Source of the DNA: Syncephalastrum monosporum B8922
Lineage: Eukaryota; Mucoromycota; Mucoromycetes; Mucorales; Syncephalastraceae
Direction of reading: 5' to 3'
Assembly: GCA_000697355.1 (NCBI GenBank)
Contig: JNEN01001256.1
Span: 310,001-374,000 of the forward strand
DNA length: 64,000 bases
Part shown: positions 36,198 to 49,553 of the stretch, one piece after another
Numbering within the stretch: the first letter of the stretch is position 1
How the letters are laid out: each line of letters begins with the position of its first letter
Translations under genes and position numbers: made by a program
Notes under the pieces: model-generated
Databases searched by the model: none
What the model was told of the DNA's origin: nothing
The model's input: the letters and a program-made list of their open reading frames with translations, nothing else

Positions 36198-39100
36198 TTA
36201 CATGTGGTTTAAGGTCCATTGGACCGAGTTGAGGAGCGAATCGAAGCCATACTTCTTTGCGATATCCCCCAAGACCTTGAAAGTCTGGATCGTATCAGCT
36301 CGGCTCAGCGTACATCGGTAAGCACCACCGCACTGGTTGCAATGTTTCATGAGATTGTCGTCCTTGAGCCGGTGACACCGCTCGCACTCCAGATCTTGCA
36401 GTTGATACGTGGTGAGCGCGCGTCCCACGAGCGACTCGAGCTGGTGCTCGATCATGTCTAGGTCGTACGGCTTCTTGCACGCCTTGCATTGCCAGTCCCT
36501 GAGAAGCTCGGCGTCGCGGCACACGTCGAGGTCTGTCGCATAGTTACAAAAGGTGCAAAAGAAGCTGCGCAGCTTGAAGGTCGCGCACGGGTTGCGGAAC
36601 TGGGCTTCGTCGCTAAAGTCGCTGAGGTCACTCCGGATCAAGCGGAGCACGTCGCGCTTGACTTGGGTCACGTCGTGCTGCAGGGTCGCGTCGAGGCTGA
36701 TGATGGCGCAGATCGTCTTGACGCACTCGAGAGCAACGTTGTGCATCTGCAGATAAGCACCTGGAGGTTGCGGAAAGTCGGTGCCCTTGCCGTTGCCCTG
36801 CATCTTGACGCACCACGGGATCCATTGGGAAAGCTGCGTAGCGAGTGTGTCGCGCACCCAGGCACGGGTCGCCAGTGCGCGCGGTGTCTCTTCCTCCTTG
36901 GCCGCCGCTTGCTCGCTCATGAGCGTATCGCCATCATCGGCAAAGCTGCGCACGTCGCGCGGGTGTGCGATCTTGTTCTTGTACATCTGGTGCAGATAGC
37001 TCGCGATCGTGACCTTCATCGCCTTGTGGACCACCTCGGGTAGAAAGTCAATGATATTCCACTGCATGACGACCTCTGGTTTTTCGAGCACTTCGTCTCC
37101 TTGTTCCTCCGTGACGATAACGCCACCGTGGTTGAACTCGTCCATCCACGTCAAGAGCGCCCAATAGTCAATGAGATTCAGCTTGAGGAGCTCGAAGATT
37201 GGCTTCTCCGAGATGCTGCGAAAGAGGTATTCGCGATACTGGATAGCGCTCGCCATCGAGTCCTTGTTCGTGGCGACCACCATGTGTTGAAAGTTACCAT
37301 ACACAACTGTGGCACCGAGGCGCTGAAACTCGGCGACGAGCTGCAAAAATATCTTCTTCATCATGTTGTGCACCAGGCTGTAGAGAGACGGGTCGAACAT
37401 GTGCGACGCGTTGCTGCTGATCCATCGATGAAGGACGTCGATCATGTGTTCGCTCATGGCCTTGCGGGACGCGTCTGTGCCATTGGTTTCTTTGAGCCAG
37501 TACTGCACCATGTTGCGCAGGACCATGAATGTCTTGGATGGGATCGTGCCGTCACCAAACGAGGCGACGTTGCTGATTGCGCCGAGGGTCTGTTCGTCGA
37601 CGGCCTGGACATCAAAGTCCATGAGCATACCGGTCGTACCCTCGATCTCATTGATAACATGTGCCTCCATAAGTGTATTGAAACAGAGGCGCGCGATATC
37701 GACCTCAAAGCACACGGCTGTGTGTGTGCCTGGATGGCAGATTTCCGGATCCTCGGTTTCAAAGAGCACGGTTTGGTTATCGTCCTGCTCGCGGCCACCA
37801 AAGTCGGGCTTGGCATCTTCGGACCACCACAGCACCATGTCGTTCTTGACCAGCTGGCGAGAGAAGATTATATCGGCGAGGAACACGAAAGAATCGTCGG
37901 GTATGTTGCCGATCGGCACGTTGCCGTAGGACGCCTGCTGAATCTTCTCTTCGAGCCATTTCGGCAGGTTCATGTAGTATCGCATGGCGCGTCGCGCGGC
38001 AGGCTGGAGCCAGGCGAGCTGGGCCTGCGCGTTCCGCGGCTCGTCAAATATGGGAAGCGTGATGTTAGGGAATTCGTTGATGGACTTGGCGTACTGCGCG
38101 AGCTGGCGGGCGGGGCGGGAGGAGCTGATGATGAGGATGCTCTGGACGTTGCGCATATCCTTGTACCGGATCAGGGTTCGCTGAAGCGCGCGCAGGGCTT
38201 CTTCCTCTGAGGTGTGATAGGTCGTCTCAAATTCCATGTTTGGTTTGATCTCGACAGTATCGTTCTCGGGCGGGTGCTGTTCGCGCATGTCTGCATAAAC
38301 GCGCTTCATGTTGGGCATCTGGCCGCTGTTGGCCGAGACACCGACGACGTAGCACCGTGATTTCTCCAGGGTGGCACCAACAAGTACATAAAGATGTCTG
38401 TTTTCTGCCTGAGCGTGATAGAGGTATATAAAGTTATATTGCCTTGGGTTCGTCATATACTGATGGCTCATATTGGACTTCGCCTTGAGTTCCTTGAGTC
38501 CAAATGTCTCGTCCAAGCGCCTCCGTCCCGCAACGGACTTGTCCACTTCGCAGTGCGCACCAAGTTCCAACAAGGCGCGCGTTTCGAGCGGCAGTTGCGT
38601 TTCGTAGATACCTTCGGTGGACCAGTCGTTGAAGATACTTGCCATTTTGACTTTTTCGTCCTCAAAGTCTTCTTCGGGCATGGACACCTGGTAGAGGTAC
38701 ATTGAAGGGTGTGACCGCGGCAGCGTTCGTGAGCAGAGCTGCATCTCGCACATGGGATACCGTTCCTGGAGCTCGATGGCCTCCTTGTCACGTGTGTTGA
38801 TGTAGAAGGTCCGTGGGACGTTGAGGCGGATGCAGTGGAGCTGGCCCTGAATGGAAACCCATAAGCGGAACTCGCCCGCGACATCGGTCTCGACCAGCTG
38901 CAGGACTTCCCAGGTGCTTGCGACGAGAGAGCCAGTCTGATGCCCAAAAAAGCCAAGGCCCCGGTTGCGTGGCTGTGTAATTACATCGCCCGATTCGGCG
39001 CGGTGCTTAGCACGCTTCTTGAGCCGCTTCAACCATCCCTGTTTCTTGAAATCACGGTAGGCACTGAAGTCTGTCAGCGGGTCAGGCATGTCTTCCTCCG

Positions 39101-42100
39101 CGTCATCGAATTCCTGCTCATCCTCCTCGGCTTGGGCCTGTGAGTTGCGCTTGTGACCGACGTGCAGGTCTTCGATATCGACGTCCATCGCATTTCGGTC
39201 CACCGGCGCCGGGCCAGCCGAGCGAGCAAAGATATCCGAGATACGGCGCTGTTTGTACTTGTTTTCCTTTTCGGCGACGCGTTTGTAAAGCCAGTCGGGG
39301 TGGCGCACGCGAGGGACGGGGTTATCGACGCGCTGCATGGCAGCTGGGATAGTGATCAGTTTTTGGATAACCGAACCAAAGCGCTCGAGATAGTAGCCCC
39401 AATCAATGATGTCACGGATATCAAAGCTAGTGAGTGAGTTGTCCTTCAGCCATTTGCGCAAGTAATGTTGCTTGACGCTCGGGTCAGCCGAGAAGATCGT
39501 GACGGGGATAGCGCGTTCAGAGACAGGAAGGCCAAAGGGGCGCTCGGAAATGACAAACTTACACGCCAAGCCTTTGTCCTTGACCATCTCGTCGCCCAGG
39601 AACTCTGCGAGACGGCGGGCAGTGCTAATGGCGGATGATTTCTGTGCGCCGTATTCCTCAAGGGTCTTGGACATGCTTCGGTTCTCGGAAATGAGCTCAA
39701 AGAGCTCCTCGTCGCGGAGGTCAATGGCCTTGCTGTACAGGATATCCAGCCATCGGTTGGCTTCTTGGGCGACGGTTGCATAGCACTCTTCGAGAGTACT
39801 GCCTTTCAAAAAGACCTTGAAGATGGACTCCTGGAAATCCTTGACGAGCTTGAGCTCACCACGGCGCTTGACCTCGAAACCTTTGAGTTCGGCGAGACTG
39901 CCATTGTCGTTAAAGACGGCGTAACGCTTCTTGAGAAGCTTGTCCTCGACAGTGGAGGCTGGGAGAATCATGGCACGGTACGGACCATCGATTTCGAAGA
40001 AGATACTGTTCTCACTGTGAACGGTGTACTCTAGCGAGCCCGGTTCTTTCCGGTCTTGATATTGGTGGTTGGTGAACTGGGCGTGGACGAGGTGGTTCAA
40101 CATGGTACAGGGGTAGTCGATCTTGCATTTTTTGCCATTGGCGAGCTCAAAAGCAAAGGTCTCGGGGAAGCTCTTTGGGAGGATACACCAGATACCATCC
40201 GTGTCGAGTTCGAGGGGGCGACCAATCCGTTCGACGAGCTCACGCGCCATTTGGATGATACGTGCGCCGGTGAGACACACGATACCCGCCATCTCGAGTG
40301 AATGCCATCGCGCACCTTTGCGCATGACGTAGCCGTAAAAAGAGTTGAGAATACATTTGTGGGCGAGTTGGAGCGAGTCGTACAAGACAATCATCTTTTT
40401 GGCCTCTTCCACCTCGGTTGCGCTCGCTGCCTTGTCCATGTTTTGTTTCCAGACCTTGTGCAGGCCCTTGTATTCGTAACGTCGATCACGGAAAGCTCGG
40501 ACGGTCTCGATGTAGAACGGGTTTTCGCGCTGGCAGATAATGGACGTCCGCTCCATAGTCTTGGTCTCGCGAATCTTGCGATAGACCTTGCGCGAGTAAG
40601 CCGACAGTCGCGAGTGCAAAAGTGTGGTCTGCTCGGAAGGCGAAAGCTGGTGCCATGCGCGCGGCGGTTCTTTTGGGTTGCGCGCAGGGAAGGTTTCGCT
40701 CGCGAGCTGATTCTCAATCATATTGAACTCGTTGCGTTTGGTGGGAAAGAACTCGCCACGCCAGGACCAAGGCATGCGGCGGTCGCATGTTTTGCCGACG
40801 ACGTTGAACTCGCACTGCGCACACATGGATTCATCAATCATGGCATCAGGCTGAAGGCGATTGGTCAAAATGATGTTGGGGTACATGGCTGCAACGTCCA
40901 AATGATAGATGAGAGGTCCCTCGTTACGTTGTGGATTATCGCGCAGTTCCTCGAGGCGTCGTTTGATGTCATCCCGCACGGCCTCGTAATTGACAATGTC
41001 GGCCATATCTTTCTTTTCTTCCACAGTCAAAGTGAATTTCAAGGCATCATCGAGTTGGTCAATTAACTGGAAATATGTATGCGTGAGTTGTTTGACCGAC
41101 ACGATGCGACGTATATGAAGCTCACCTGTTGGATAGCGGATGGATCAATTTTAAAGTTTGTGGCAATATCACTGCGAAAAACACCGGCTTCAAGAGCTTC
41201 GACGTGACCGCCGACATATGTCTCACTTTCTAGCAAATGACCTTCAAACATCTTTCGGGTCTCCTCGACGTGTTTGTTGGGAATGATGATGCCCGCCTTG
41301 AACGCCTCGACCTGACACATCACATGAGTTCACAGACCGCGTTTTCGCATTTGTTTCTACTTACCATTAAAAGAAGCTCACACAAGGTACCCGTACCTTT
41401 ACGCAAGACTTCATCAGGCACAAGGGGAAGGATGTTGCAGAGCGAAAAGATGAAGGGATGGACGTATTTCATGTAGAGGTAATAGGTGGCGACAGCATCG
41501 GAAACAGAGTACTGCGCCAGGATCTGAGGCTGTTCTGCCGCAAATGGCGTCATCTCTTCCGGATCCAGCTCCATGGGGTTGTAGCCCAGCTTGGCGGTCG
41601 TCACTGCTTTCAAACCTTGGCTGCCTTGAGGGAGATACGAGTCACGCTTCACCCATCGAAAGGCGTCCATGTGCGAGGCGTGTTTGCACTTGTATTCATC
41701 TTCTTCGTCTTTGTAAACACCAATGGCATCGTACATGTTGAGGCCGTTCGCTTTGGCGCGGGCTTCCACGAAAGGCCAATCGAAAAAGTCACCGTTATAG
41801 GTGACGAAGACATTGGGTCTTGCACTTTCGACGTGCTCAAAGAAGCGTTGGATGACATCGTGCTTAACAAGGGCCCAGCGTGAGCTTCACCCTTAACACA
41901 TAGATCACCCGCTAGATGCCTACCTCATTTGCTTCATTGAAAATGGTAAAGGGACCTTCGTATTCTGGTTTGGGTGTGTATTCAAAATCTTCGATATCTT
42001 GGCTGACGATTTCGCGATTGGTGATGAGATATCCCTATCAAGAAGAAACGTCAGTGGATGTCGCTCCGTAAGCATGTTGTGTTATGCTTACCCGTCCGTC

Positions 42101-43230
42101 AATCATGTACGAAATCATCATAATTGAATCAATCTCGGAATCAGGAAATTTGAGAGGTAGTTTGGTCGTCTCAATATCAAAGGCGAGGACGACGAGATCA
42201 GGACGGTGTACCATGTCAGTCCGCTTGGACAGCGTGACAGTATCATCCTCGGCGACCTTGACATTGTACCACATACCGACCCGAATATCTAGATCAATGG
42301 CGACTCGCACATAATAAGGTACATCGTACTCCCGAATATCCATGACATTATCGAGGGCCTCATGCGGATCGCGCAGCCTTGATGATTTTGCAGAGGCATC
42401 GGCGACATGGTTCATGTCCCTAGACGCGTATGAATATATGCATGAAGTGATACAGAGCCAGGTACATACTTCCACACTTTTGTATATGTATCGATGACAT
42501 CGCTTCGTTCCTGATTCTTTTTGGCTGCAGGCAAGAGTATGGAGCGCACCTCGAGCAGGTCAGCAACGTTGCGAAAAGTTAGTTTGAGGTAAGAGCGTTT
42601 TCGACCGAGAAGATGATTTGGCTAGTTAGCAAAGTGATAAAGCAAAAAATAAAAATGAAAAAAAAAAGGTAAGCACAGATGGTAGGAAAGATCAGCAGTG
42701 CCATACTTGTTTGAGATCCTCCTTTCTGACGAGGTGCATGTCTTCGATTCTGTTGTCAAAACGACGGCGCAGATGCTCTTCGACTTCGGCGGTCGAGTTT
42801 TCCTGCATGGGGCGTATGAATGAATATAAAGCATGAGGTGACGACGGTGATAAAATGAAGAAAGGGCGTACCTTGCATCCAATATAGAAATAGGGGCTGT
42901 ATGCGACCGTTACGTTGAAGGTCTCTCCGCTTTCCGAGAGAAAATAGTATTTGACGCCTGCACGTCCGCCTTGCCATTTCCGATCGGGTATGAGAGTCTA
43001 CATGGGGTTAGGTCGATTGAAGCAGGAGCGGCATCCGATCTTACAGCGTGCATGTTGAGTAGCCAGCCGAGACGAGACTCGCCGCCCTGGACCTTTTCAT
43101 AGCCGAATCGCTCCTCGATCAGATCTTGCTTTCGTAAACTGGCGAATCGTTGCTCGAGCTGAGCTGCCTTTGAGACCCAAGGCTTCTTGCCGTTCTTTGC
43201 GTTGTTGTCTTTGCCAGCGGTGGTGGCCAT
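36198..43230 (-). CDS. POL2: DNA polymerase epsilon catalytic subunit (Pol2)
   Basis: Nine exons: 43230-43045, 42997-42872, 42802-42707, 42621-42470, 42419-42092, 42034-41924, 41862-41365, 41311-41126 and 41066-36198; 2183 residues against 2222 in yeast. The proofreading exonuclease shows FDIETTK and [11 protein letters not shown]. Polymerase motifs are [19 protein letters not shown] (A), [17 protein letters not shown] (B) and ELDTDGIW (C). The second, inactive polymerase half follows. The C-terminus keeps paired cysteine motifs ([18 protein letters not shown] with CNQC), the zinc and iron-sulphur binding region that holds Dpb2. It is the leading-strand replicase and an S-phase checkpoint sensor. 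In intron 6 the acceptor directly before [10 protein letters not shown] is the only one that keeps frame. The last exon alone carries 1622 codons. Confidence 0.98.
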
Positions 43231-45124
43231 GAGGGTATACGAGACAAGGCTACAAATTTTTTGGAAGGTCTCTTTTTCCTTTTTTTCAATTCGCGTCGCG
43301 GTCATCAAATCAGGTCGCGTGCGCGCCGTTTTCGCGTTTCCCCTTTTCTCCTCCACCGTCCCGTGACCACAGAGCACCTTGTCGCGAAAATAAATAAGAC
43401 ATATGATTGTAGAAGAACCCCAAACCGCACTGATTGTGCTACCTACTACTGCTATGCGATTGACTGTGGTGAGCACGGTGATATATCCCCCGCAGGTTGT
43501 TGTCCCCTCGTCGTGTACTTTCCAGGAAACGAAACCTTTTTTTCCTTGTTCCTTAACCTTGTTCTGGCAACCATGTGTCCGCCAAAAACAGTGTTGCTTT
43601 CTTTTGTCTAGTTCATATTCAGCCAATTCCTGCAAAGCTAGACTTGAAACATACATACAAACATACCGACATACATCTAATATATTACATGCCTCAATGA
43701 CAGGTTTAGGGCCAACTTGATTTTACCATTATAGTAAGCTAGTGTTACTCATGATACTTATTGCTACTGGACTGTAGCATAAGCTCGTACTGTTATTAAC
43801 CTGTGTTTATCTCCATGATTCAATGTACTACGAGTGTTATAGTACTGAATATTATCAGTACCTCCAACTGGGTTTGTGTAAACCCCTCTCCGTCTGTGAA
43901 GTGAGGCGCAGGGTTAGATTCCCCCCCCCCCCTTTCTATGGCTCGCTTCACCCCTCTTTCGTCCTCTCCTCTTCTGCCATCCGGCACACCCCCTTCATCC
44001 TTATTTTTTGTTCTGTCTCCTTCTCATACATATTGTACCTTTTTGCTTTACAGAGGTGCAGCGCTCCTCTCCTTTCTTACTATGGAACAAAGGTGTGCGC
44101 GCTTTATGAGACGTCAAAAAGCAGGGTGTCCGCTTATATCGGCTGCGTGCGTACGTGCGGAATTCGTTTAGAGAGGTGATCTACACCTTTTCGCTCCATT
44201 TTGCTTCCTGCCCTGGTTCACTATTTTCTCCGTGGCCCAGGGATTCATACGGTATCTCATACTACAAGTAATTAAGGAAACCAATACGGTAAGACACGTT
44301 TGCCTGCTGGCTTGTTTCTCGTTTTCTGTGGCGCTTCGTGTCCCCTTCCATCGTGAGGTTACCAGTCATGGAATGAGGAGTCACTGAAAAGAGGTACAGG
44401 TGAGCAAAAGAGAGACCGAGGCGAAAAGGACAGTGGTGGTCAATAGAAACATGTTACACCATGCACAGCAGAAAAAAGAAACCTGTATTGGTCTGAGCGG
44501 GTTCAGAAAGGAGACCTTGAAAGCCATTACCAACTCGTCAGTACAAGGACCGGGGAAGGAGAAAACAAAGCAGACATCAATTCACAGACACACGACTACA
44601 TCAGCAGGGAGGAAATGCAATTCGAGGGCAGGGATAACTTATCATAGACTTTCACAATCATGAGGGTGTATGAGCGGGGTAACTCCACGGGCAAAGTATT
44701 ACAAAAAAGAGAAAAACGTTGCCGATCGATAGTGCCATGGATATGGAAAACGAACTTGGCTTTTTTGCTAGATGAACAAAAACGATAGAGAGAAAGCCTA
44801 TCTTAGCTGACTTTATCTTCCTATGTTTGTCTGCTGTGGCGTGGGGCTCGGTCTGCAGGAGCACAAAAACCCATTTAGCAGAGAAGCGAAGGAGAAAGCT
44901 TATGGGCCTATGTGCGTGCACAAGGGAACGCAAGCTTAGGAGACATGAAGTACAAAAGAGGAGGAGATCAGGGAGACATCACAAAATTCACGTAGGAAGA
45001 TACATAATATATATAACACTAAAAGTCTGCTTTGCGCACGTATTTAATCTTCACTCTTAAACATCCTTACTCTATTATTATTACATACTTTTAATTCTAC
45101 CTGTCTATTCGTTCCACAGCAATC
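43231..45124. other. Divergent intergenic region between POL2 and the seven-helix gene
   Basis: About 1.9 kb with a C12 tract near 43920 and CT-rich patches. ORFs are short and unbiased. It should contain both promoters; no MluI-type ACGCGT cell-cycle box was noted immediately before POL2. Confidence 0.45.
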
Positions 45125-46278
45125 ATGACAGTAACAGATGTGAATGATCTTTTGCCACCGCCTGAGTTGGCGTTCTTGCAGCCCGACACTTCCGAGCTGG
45201 CGTCTCAGCTGATTGCACTCCTGTCTATCACAGTCATGATGGTTCTTTTCGGCGTCAAGACCTTCAATGTTCAATACAAGTACCTCACCTATTCTCGGTG
45301 GCTGGTAGTTTATCTCTATATCAACTCTTGGCTGTTCACATTTGCAGCCATCGTTCTTGTTACGACCAACAATGGTACGAGTTTACTTTGTTCTGATTTC
45401 TCGGGCGATCTTCCTTGCTAATACATTGTTCTCCATAGGCAACAGCATTTCTTGTACTCTGTCTGAATTGGTCTGCGATGTGTTCTACGCCGGTACCAAG
45501 TTGACCATCTATTTCTGGCTGATCGAGAAAGTTTGGGTTGTGTCTGCCGTGCGCCGTGCACGTCTGCAAACCTGGTCTTACAAATTTCATTTGATTCTCA
45601 TGACTCCTTATATCGTCATTTTCGGTCTCATGGTAAGCGCGACTCGAAGCATGAAGGCCCTCAGTGTTTAATTAACTTATCAATGAGTAGTTGGCTTTCC
45701 ATATTGCGCAAGTCAAGGAAGACGGAACTTGTATCATCGGCCTTCAACCCATTGCCTCCGTCCCTCTGCTAGTGTATGACTTGTTCCTGAACGCATACAT
45801 GACAGTGTTGTTCGTCAAACCGCTGATGAAGGTCGGCAAGAGCGTAAACACTAAAGACTTCAAGAGCACTCGGCTGCACGATGTCGCCCGCCGAACGCTT
45901 GTGGCTTCCGTCGTGTGTCTTCTTATCTCGTTTGGCAACATTCTGACTCTGGCTATCCTGGATGGCCGTGAACGTGGTGTTTTCTGCTTGACGTGCTGTA
46001 CAATTGATGTCACCATCAACGTCATCACCATCCACTGGGTGACGAGCAACCCGCATACGAAGGGCAACCGAGACCAGCATGCCATCTCTGCGTCCAACCC
46101 GCACGAGACCATGGCTGGCACTTTCTACGAGCAAGGCGAGAAGAAGAAAGATATGTACGGCGTCGGCATGGAGCATGATCAAAGCAACGCAGGTCGCTTT
46201 GTTATGGTCGGGCCCAAGGACGACGATGACGTGAGCGAGTCGTCTGGCAAGGGCTCGATCCAAAAAACCTCCTTCTAA
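45125..46278 (+). CDS. Seven-transmembrane-helix protein of unknown function
   Basis: Three exons, 45125-45374, 45439-45632 and 45691-46278; 343 residues, phases 1 and 0. Hydrophobic segments lie at about 27-46, 58-81, 92-117, 132-156, 168-192, 212-235 and 241-262. They are followed by a soluble, charged tail of about 80 residues with KKKDMYG and an acidic Ser-rich end. Seven helices with a short outside N-terminus and a cytosolic tail resemble a receptor. I see none of the signatures of fungal pheromone, cAMP-like or opsin receptors, and the family is not one I can name. Basic loops (VRRARLQTW after helix 3) obey the positive-inside rule for an N-out topology. It lies divergent from POL2 and converges on the Pol eta gene. 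Confidence 0.8.
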
Positions 46279-46412
46279 ACAACACCCCTCGTCTCGCGAA
46301 CCCCCACTTATCCATACTCATCTCCTTACCCTATCCAACCCTTTTTCTTTGTCTTGTAGAGAGTAATAGCAAACCCCTTATCCAAAACATAATATATATA
46401 TATTTGTCTACT

Positions 46413-49004
46413 TTACTGCTTTCGTCTCTGGAAAAACAGATGCTTGGGTGACTTTTGCTCCGTCGAGGGTGCATCCTCACTTTTCCGCTTGCCGGTTGAC
46501 GATGAGGAGGGTGATGCGGATTCTCTGTCTTCCGCCTGAAGATCTAATGCAAAGTGATAATCTGTGTGCTCGTCCAACTTGTTTATGGGTATACTTTTGT
46601 GGCACTTGTCACACGTCCATTTGTTTGGACCACTACTGTGGGTACTGCTGCTTTGTGGTGTGTTCAGATACGCCAGAATGCCGACACTTTTCTGTGATCG
46701 ATTGCTCCCTGCGTTGTTCCCATTCTCTCTATTGTCATGTATGCTTGATTGTGGAGAAAGTGACGCCGACGGTGAAGGTGTTTCACCTGACATGTGTGCT
46801 GCTTCTGCTTCTTTCGTGCCCTGCTTGAAGAACTCGGAGATGCTGTGATTTCCTGCCGCTTGACTTGACTGCATTGCCACCGCATTCAAGGATAGACCCA
46901 CACAAGGCAGAGCATCATCCGCCCTACCAAATAACGTAACCGCACGCTGCGCCAGTTTGTCTTACACCAAAATGAATGTGAGTAACATGACAATGCGAGA
47001 CACATATACACACACACGCATGCGCACGCACATGCACCCCCTCGGTGCACGTTACGTTCAAAAAGAGAAAAAAAAAAAAGACACAAGAAAATACTCTCGT
47101 ACCTGGGGACGTCAGATCTGTCCGCCGAGGCATGGCACATGACCGCGTCCTATACGTGGTATCCTGTGTGGACCGGTAATGTATCTAGTCGAATGCCGCG
47201 AGTCATTTTAGCAAAAAACAAAGGAACGAAATGCGGGTCCATGTGGGTCGCTTACGGTCAAGGTTTTGGGCCATGCATCAAATTCATCGAAATTAAGCAT
47301 CATACGTGAATGCAGCTCAGCGGCAAGCGTTGCAAACCAGCGTTGCATCTCCTCGGAGGATTTCACCGGCGGCCGAAATGACTTTGAGGCCATGATAGAC
47401 TTGGGCGCCTTGGTAGCGATAACTGTGTCCAGACAAACGACAATGCGGCGCGATCAGCAGACGCACTCATTATCTATCGTATTGCCTTTCTTTTTTTATT
47501 ATTTCTATTATTTTTTACTTTACCTTCCTCGTTGTCAATCCCCCGAGCAATGTTGTACAGCCACAACCCGGTCGATTCGCCGAATCGCTGTTGCAGGTCA
47601 CTCACAGTATACTGCCTGCAATGTACCATTCCAATATTTTAGCACTCCTCCTGTGCATTAAAATTGCGATTCTTAGGCCTGCTTACCAGAGGTCACATGC
47701 CTTGTCAATGTTTAACTCAGTCTCCACCTCGGTGCCCAATTTGCCGCCAAGGTTGCGGATCTTGGTGAATGGTGTGTCACGCATGAAGGTAGCCGTTGCA
47801 CAGCGACGCAAAATTGTCTAGCCAGAAAGCGGTTTTGGTTAAGCATGTGTCACAAAGGCCAAAACCCCCACCTCGCCATCATCATGGAAGGAGATGGACG
47901 CACCTGTTTGTTTGGCTTGTTCTTGCTCGAACAAAGTTTGGCCACGACCTTGTTATGAGCAATGCCTGCCGAGAGGGGTGTACCATGTAAGCGGCGCAAC
48001 TGATGTCATTTTTCTCTATTTTGTTTGATGCAGTTACCTGCAGAGCAAGTGTAGCTCAACTCATCGTAGATTTCCTGTCGTATAGCAGCAGCAAGCTCCG
48101 CGCCGATCGCGAGCTGGAGGTCCTGCCACGTAGCAGGATCTCGCCAAGAGTCTTGCTCTTCGTCGGCATCAATATCTTCATTGTCGAGCTGGCGCCGCCT
48201 CTCGCTTTCGTCTTCCGATACTATCGTGACGCCGAGTTTATTCCAGTCGATCGGTTGGTCGCACAAGTCGTCGTCTGTCGTGGCTAAGGCTACCGCCGGA
48301 TATCTTTCTGTCATCAATTCGTTCACTCTCTCCGTCAGGTCCATAAAGCATTCATCGAGCCCGATTTTTTGTACTATGTCGCAGTGCCGCTTGAAAATCG
48401 TGAATATCTTTTTAGACGCTTCACGGTAGGGGTCAAGTGACACCTTGTGAGTGGCACGCGAAGGTCTGGCATGGTACTTCCACTCTGTCTCGTTCTCTGC
48501 ATAGGTTGCCACGTGCAAAAGCTGTATCTCTGTAGAATCACTTAGGTGCTGCTTTGTTTTCTTTTGTTGTTATTTTTTTTTTTTTCAAGCCATACCTGGG
48601 CATGCTTTACGGGCGTCTTCTACGTTTGCATGTCGAGTGACACCAGCTGCGCGCGCAGCATAATTCACTTTTTTATAACATATCTTATAAGCAATCGAAG
48701 GTGATATGGGTAGTGACAAAGCACTTACCAGCTATAAGGCCCTGCCATTGCTGTACAGCCGCAGGCGTATCAGTGGGGACACCGCGTCTGACTTGTTCTG
48801 TCATAAATATAGCCTACGCCTGAGTAACGTAGATCCCTTCATTGAGTCCTTCATCACGCATACCCACTTGACAATAGAAGCAGTCTGTGTTTCACAGATC
48901 GTTTAGAACATGGATTGACTGATGACGATAAACCCAACTTTACCCAAATCAATGTGCACAATCACGCGTGATCCTCGCAGATTACGGGGTAGATCCCGGC
49001 TCAT
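46413..49004 (-). CDS. RAD30: DNA polymerase eta (Rad30), translesion synthesis
   Basis: Eleven exons: 49004-48944, 48884-48864, 48797-48729, 48667-48596, 48529-48038, 47965-47904, 47817-47687, 47615-47524, 47422-47256, 47184-47103 and 46960-46413; 598 residues, all phases consistent. Y-family motifs are IVHIDLDCFYCQVEQVR, VNYAARAAGVTRH, GLDECFMDL with the catalytic acidic pair, and YTCSAGIAHNKVVAKLCS. The C-terminus has a UBZ ubiquitin-binding zinc finger (CDKCHKSIPINKLDEHTDYH). It also has two PCNA-binding-like motifs, NHSISEFF before it and KHLFFQRRK at the very end. It bypasses UV dimers at stalled forks after PCNA ubiquitination. An insertion rich in Asp/Glu lies between the catalytic motif and YTCSAG, as in other fungal Rad30 proteins. 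Confidence 0.95.
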
Positions 49005-49172
49005 TGAACAACGATGGCAAAAAAGGGCGGCCTCTGAACTTGCCGCAAAACAAAAAAATATACATGTTTATTTCATATAATTCACATATTCACATATTCA
49101 CAGAGAGAAGGAACAAGTCATTGCCATTATCTGTATGACGGCGTCCATTTCGCATAGGCGGATTATGGCATC

Positions 49173-49553
49173 TTAGCACTTGCATTCGGAACCGCATTGG
49201 CAGCCTAAAAAACGATACGATAGTTGAGTTTCCCCGCTTCATCGTTTTCCTTTCATAACGCGCGTCAGACGTACCGCTGCCTGAGCCTAAGAAGGAAAAG
49301 GACGTGAAGCAAAAAGGTTATCATTCTGAAACCATGAGAAACGGGAAGTCGGGATCATTACCTTTGCAGGAGCAAGCTTGGCTGTGTGCCGACTTACAGT
49401 GCTGGCAGTTGCAGTCGTTCCCACACTCGCATTTGCCGGTATTCGTACATCTACCATACCCAAATGCCAATCAGTTAGTCAAGCTGCTTTCTTCGACGCC
49501 ATAGTCTACCTTACTTACGGACAAGGTTCAGTCTTTTTGCAAGGGCAGCCCAT
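49173..49553 (-). CDS. Metallothionein (15 Cys in 55 residues)
   Basis: Four tiny exons, 49553-49519, 49450-49362, 49286-49275 and 49204-49173, join with phases 2, 1 and 1 into 55 codons plus stop. The product starts MGCPCKKTEPCPC, has CECGNDCNCQHC in the middle and ends CQCGSECKC. Fifteen cysteines lie almost all in Cys-X-Cys pairs, there are no aromatic residues, and a Gly-Ser linker (GSGSG, partly from the 12-nt third exon) separates a large and a small cluster. This is the design of a two-domain metallothionein that binds Cu(I), Zn or Cd in the cytosol. Exons are too short to be seen as ORFs, so automatic annotation could miss it. A TATA-like element lies about 60 nt upstream, and a 19-bp repeat array about 270 nt upstream. 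Phase agreement at all three junctions makes this secure. Confidence 0.93.

Noticed and set aside
37101..38210. 369-codon plus-strand ORF
   Set aside because: Antisense shadow of the POL2 last exon; composition and motifs are those of a shifted reverse frame.
41863..41923. Broken frame in POL2 after FTIFNEANE
   Set aside because: Using the acceptor directly before [10 protein letters not shown] gives phase 0 and the expected exonuclease sequence; the nearer AG sites are simply not used.
43823..44179. 118-codon plus-strand ORF upstream of the seven-helix gene
   Set aside because: Contains a poly-Pro run from a C12 tract and random-looking sequence; no support as a gene.
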